Source of the DNA: an uncultured Actinomycetes bacterium
GTDB taxonomy: Bacteria > Actinomycetota > Actinomycetes > Nanopelagicales > Nanopelagicaceae
DNA: 7,477 bases
Assembly: GCA_903907665.1 (NCBI GenBank)
Contig: CAIVOW010000172.1
Span: forward strand, 1 to 7,477
Reading direction: 5' to 3'
Shown: piece by piece, positions 6,254-7,477 of the stretch
How the letters are laid out: each line of letters starts with the position of its first letter
Numbering within the stretch: the stretch's first letter is position 1
Program-made: the position numbers and the translations under genes
Notes under the pieces: model-generated
What the model was told of the DNA's origin: nothing
The model's input: only the letters and a program-made list of their open reading frames with translations
The model's database searches: none

Positions 6254-6802
6254 TTGCGCCTGTGATTGCGCCTGCGATTGACCACTAGCGCGATCTTGCG
6301 AAGATTTTGTAAACAGTAAACCAAAGGATTCAAGGCCTGGCTGTAATTGGGCAATGGGTATTTGTACGGCGGCTGAAAGTGCCAGCGAATCCGAGGCTCT
6401 AACAGAGAGAACTTCGCCATTCCAATCTCGTCTGGCTTGGCATATCCCCGTTACAAATTGCTGTAGAGAAGCCAATGATGGTTCCTTCGCTTCTTTCACT
6501 CTCCGAAGGTCAAAAGTTAATCTGTCCGCTTTCACGACTAGCGGGGGAGTAATGCCCAGGAGTTCCTCTAATGGGACTTTGTAGAAGGCGGCTAGGCCAA
6601 TCGCTTTATTGAGTGAGAGGGCTCGGTCGCAACGCTCATACGATCCGATTACTACTGCCTTCCATTTGCCTTGTGAAGCGTGTTCGACATCTTTTAACGT
6701 CCAACCTTTGGACTTTCTTATTCGTCGGATAGAGGCGGCAAGGGCTTGGATCGTTGGAGCGGTGTCATCAAGCTGCGGATCTTCATGTAATTGATTATTC
6801 AT
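6230..6802 (-). CDS. BldD-family transcriptional regulator with c-di-GMP motif
   Basis: BldD is the Streptomyces developmental master repressor, which dimerises on DNA when cyclic di-GMP bridges its C-terminal domains. This 190-residue homologue has an XRE-type helix-turn-helix at about residues 20-85, including the family hallmark [20 protein letters not shown]. The C-terminal domain carries [15 protein letters not shown] (124-138), an exact RxD-X8-RxxD cyclic-di-GMP signature, matching R114-D116 and R125-D128 of S. coelicolor BldD. In most relatives the Cys58 position is Gly (ERGDR). The last 16 residues are a low-complexity tail built on QSQA units, beyond the usual BldD end. ATG6802 is preferred: a TAnnnT element ends 6 bases upstream and no ribosome binding site is visible, suggesting a leaderless mRNA. 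An in-frame TTG at 6820 would add six residues. The gene lies between nusB and pyrR as in Streptomyces. The regulon is unknown. Confidence 0.9.
   Translation of the reverse strand: MNNQLHEDPQLDDTAPTIQALAASIRRIRKSKGWTLKDVEHASQGKWKAVVIGSYERCDRALSLNKAIGLAAFYKVPLEELLGITPPLVVKADRLTFDLRRVKEAKEPSLASLQQFVTGICQARRDWNGEVLSVRASDSLALSAAVQIPIAQLQPGLESFGLLFTKSSQDRASGQSQAQSQAQSQGQRRF
6245..6280 (-). repeat. Three 12-base tandem units encoding QSQA/QSQG
   Basis: On the minus strand the units are CAATCGCAGGCG (6269-6280), CAATCACAGGCG (6257-6268) and CAATCACAGGGA (6245-6256), differing by one to three bases. Each encodes four residues ([12 protein letters not shown]), so gain or loss of a unit keeps the bldD-like frame. 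On the plus strand the same array holds the nusB stop codon (6251-6253). The near-identity suggests recent slippage duplication. Confidence 0.9.
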
Positions 6803-6814
6803 GCTTGAAAGGTA
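6802..6814 (-). promoter_or_regulatory. Candidate leaderless promoter of the bldD-like gene
   Basis: On the minus strand TACCTT (6814-6809) fits the actinobacterial TAnnnT -10. It ends 6 bases before ATG6802, so transcription would start at or next to the start codon. No Shine-Dalgarno sequence lies upstream of that ATG, consistent with a leaderless transcript. No clear -35 hexamer is seen at 17-18 bases. This is a motif-based inference. Confidence 0.45.
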
Positions 6815-6841
6815 GGGCAATATGTGGCGATTCCGCTTTTT

Positions 6842-6850
6842 TTATCCACA
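6842..6850 (+). promoter_or_regulatory. Perfect DnaA-box consensus, single site
   Basis: TTATCCACA matches the consensus TTATnCACA exactly. A second, degenerate copy, TTATCCCCG, lies at 6861-6869, 19 bases further on, and both are preceded by T runs. The site is in the divergent bldD/pyrR intergenic region. A single box could bind DnaA as a regulator or be a chance match. There is no oriC context (no dnaA or dnaN nearby). Confidence 0.35.
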
Positions 6851-6855
6851 GGTGG

Positions 6856-6861
6856 TATTTT
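6856..6861 (+). promoter_or_regulatory. Candidate -10 of the pyrR-pyrB promoter
   Basis: TATTTT fits TAnnnT and would start transcription near 6868, just upstream of the PyrR-binding hairpin, so the whole hairpin would be in the leader. No recognisable -35 lies 17-18 bases upstream. Position relative to the hairpin is the main argument. Confidence 0.35.
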
Positions 6862-6873
6862 TATCCCCGCAAA

Positions 6874-6909
6874 CCTTTAACGATCCGTCCTGTGAGGCGG
6901 CGAAGGAGC
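6874..6909 (+). promoter_or_regulatory. PyrR-binding RNA hairpin overlapping the pyrR RBS
   Basis: Bases 6885-6889 (CCGTC) pair with 6896-6900 (GGCGG), with one U-G wobble, closing a six-base loop CUGUGA (6890-6895) that fits the PyrR-loop consensus CNGNGA. An internal bulge follows (UAACGAU at 6878-6884 against CG at 6901-6902). A lower stem then pairs CCTT (6874-6877) with AAGG (6903-6906). This is the architecture of known PyrR-binding loops. The lower stem includes part of the pyrR ribosome binding site GGAG (6905-6908), so UMP-loaded PyrR could block translation initiation, as described for Mycobacterium. No transcription terminator is seen, which argues against Bacillus-type attenuation here. 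Confidence 0.75.
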
Positions 6910-6915
6910 TTAGAT

Positions 6916-7443
6916 ATGAGCGCAGTTTTGGAGACGGCCGACATTGATCGCGCCTTGAAACGTATCTCCCATGAAATTATCGAACGAAATCAAGGTCTCA
7001 CCTCTGTAGTTCTCCTTGGGATTCCGACAAGAGGTGCCTTTCTCGCACAACGAATAGCCGACATTTTGAAAGAACTTGGTTCGCAGGTTCCGGTCGGCAC
7101 TTTGGATATCACACTTCATCGAGATGACCTTCGCCTTCGACCTCCGCGCCCACTCTTACCGACACTCCTGCCTGTCGGTGGAATTGAAGGCAAGGATGTT
7201 GTTCTCGTTGATGATGTACTTTTTTCTGGTCGCACGATTCGGGCAGCGCTAGATGCGTTAGGTGAACTTGGGCGTCCAAAGACTGTTCAATTAGCAGTGT
7301 TAGTCGATCGAGGACACCGAGAACTTCCGATTCGGGCTGATTACGTCGGCAAAAATCTACCTACATCATCCAAGGAGAGCGTCAAAGTCTCTATACTTGA
7401 AATAGATAATGTAGATCGCGTTGAGATTCTGGGTGAGCGATGA
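6916..7443 (+). CDS. pyrR: Bifunctional pyr operon regulator / uracil phosphoribosyltransferase
   Basis: PyrR senses UMP and binds pyr mRNA to lower pyrimidine gene expression; many members also make UMP from uracil and PRPP. The 175-residue protein has a type I phosphoribosyltransferase fold. [14 protein letters not shown] (31-44) is the N-terminal core. The PRPP motif is [13 protein letters not shown] (95-107). The family segments [21 protein letters not shown] (130-150) and SLDITxxRDD-like [12 protein letters not shown] (62-73) are present. ATG6916 is chosen because AAGGAG ends 7 bases upstream and the resulting length suits the family; the open frame continues far upstream without coding character. 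The gene is divergent from the bldD-like regulator and overlaps pyrB by ATGA. The leader hairpin predicts autoregulation. RNA binding is inferred from family and leader, not shown. Confidence 0.95.
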   Translation: MSAVLETADIDRALKRISHEIIERNQGLTSVVLLGIPTRGAFLAQRIADILKELGSQVPVGTLDITLHRDDLRLRPPRPLLPTLLPVGGIEGKDVVLVDDVLFSGRTIRAALDALGELGRPKTVQLAVLVDRGHRELPIRADYVGKNLPTSSKESVKVSILEIDNVDRVEILGER

Positions 7444-7477
7444 AAAATCATCTTCTCTCAATAAACGACCTGACTAA
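7440..7477 (+). CDS. pyrB: Aspartate carbamoyltransferase, 5' end only
   Basis: PyrB joins carbamoyl phosphate and aspartate in the first committed step of pyrimidine synthesis. Only twelve codons and two bases remain before the contig end, reading [12 protein letters not shown], which resembles the usual actinobacterial N-terminus (M-x-HLLSxxDL). The ATG overlaps the pyrR stop (ATGA), and GGGTGA lies 3 bases upstream. pyrR-pyrB is the standard order, supporting the identity despite the short length. No catalytic motif is in view. Confidence 0.75.
   Translation, partial: MKNHLLSINDLT

Noticed and set aside
6846..6855. CCACAGGTGG palindrome as a BldD box.
   Set aside because: It does not fit the Streptomyces BldD consensus as I recall it when aligned at its centre, and the symmetry does not extend outward. 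It is mentioned only as part of the DnaA-box finding.
6754..6915. N-terminal extension of pyrR by 54 codons.
   Set aside because: It would run through the bldD-like start region, the promoter elements and the PyrR hairpin, and lengthen the protein beyond the family. ATG6916 has its own ribosome binding site.

Overview
This is a bacterial contig that looks actinobacterial. The first 57 bases are not genomic: they are the Illumina P7 index adapter. Everything from base 58 onward reads as one continuous chromosomal segment. The gene order (mltG, aroE, aroC, aroK, aroB, aroQ, efp, nusB, a bldD-type regulator, pyrR, pyrB) and many protein details (EF-P with a PGKGP loop, AroE with a TMPxK motif, a BldD-family regulator beside nusB and pyrR) are those of Actinomycetota. 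The fairly AT-rich composition and very tight packing suggest a streamlined lineage such as the freshwater Nanopelagicales (acI). That placement is inference from style, not from a search.

Bases 58-1919 hold the tail of an unidentified upstream gene, then mltG (cell-wall lytic transglycosylase) and aroE (shikimate dehydrogenase), joined by a 4-base GTGA overlap. After a 96-base gap with a possible promoter and a strong ribosome binding site come aroC, aroK, aroB and aroQ. These are almost fused end to end: a 5-base gap, then two ATGA overlaps. With aroE the window covers five of the seven shikimate-pathway steps. DAHP synthase and EPSP synthase (AroA) are not here. An 80-base gap, containing a weak terminator-like hairpin and a candidate promoter, precedes efp and nusB, which act in translation elongation and transcription antitermination.

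The right-hand part changes orientation. A 190-residue BldD-family regulator lies on the minus strand and runs tail to tail into nusB, overlapping it by 24 bases. It keeps the complete cyclic-di-GMP signature RxD-X8-RxxD and ends in a tandemly repeated QSQA tail. Its start appears to be leaderless. Divergent from it is pyrR, preceded by an RNA hairpin that carries the PyrR-binding loop and pairs with the ribosome binding site. This implies translational feedback on the pyrimidine operon. pyrB begins in an ATGA overlap with pyrR and is cut by the contig end.

I found no RNA gene, transposon, CRISPR array or unknown multi-gene system. Most of the window is conserved housekeeping sequence. The parts most worth a second look are the BldD homologue with its c-di-GMP motif and repeat tail, its overlap with nusB, the 113-base divergent bldD/pyrR intergenic region, and the adapter contamination.
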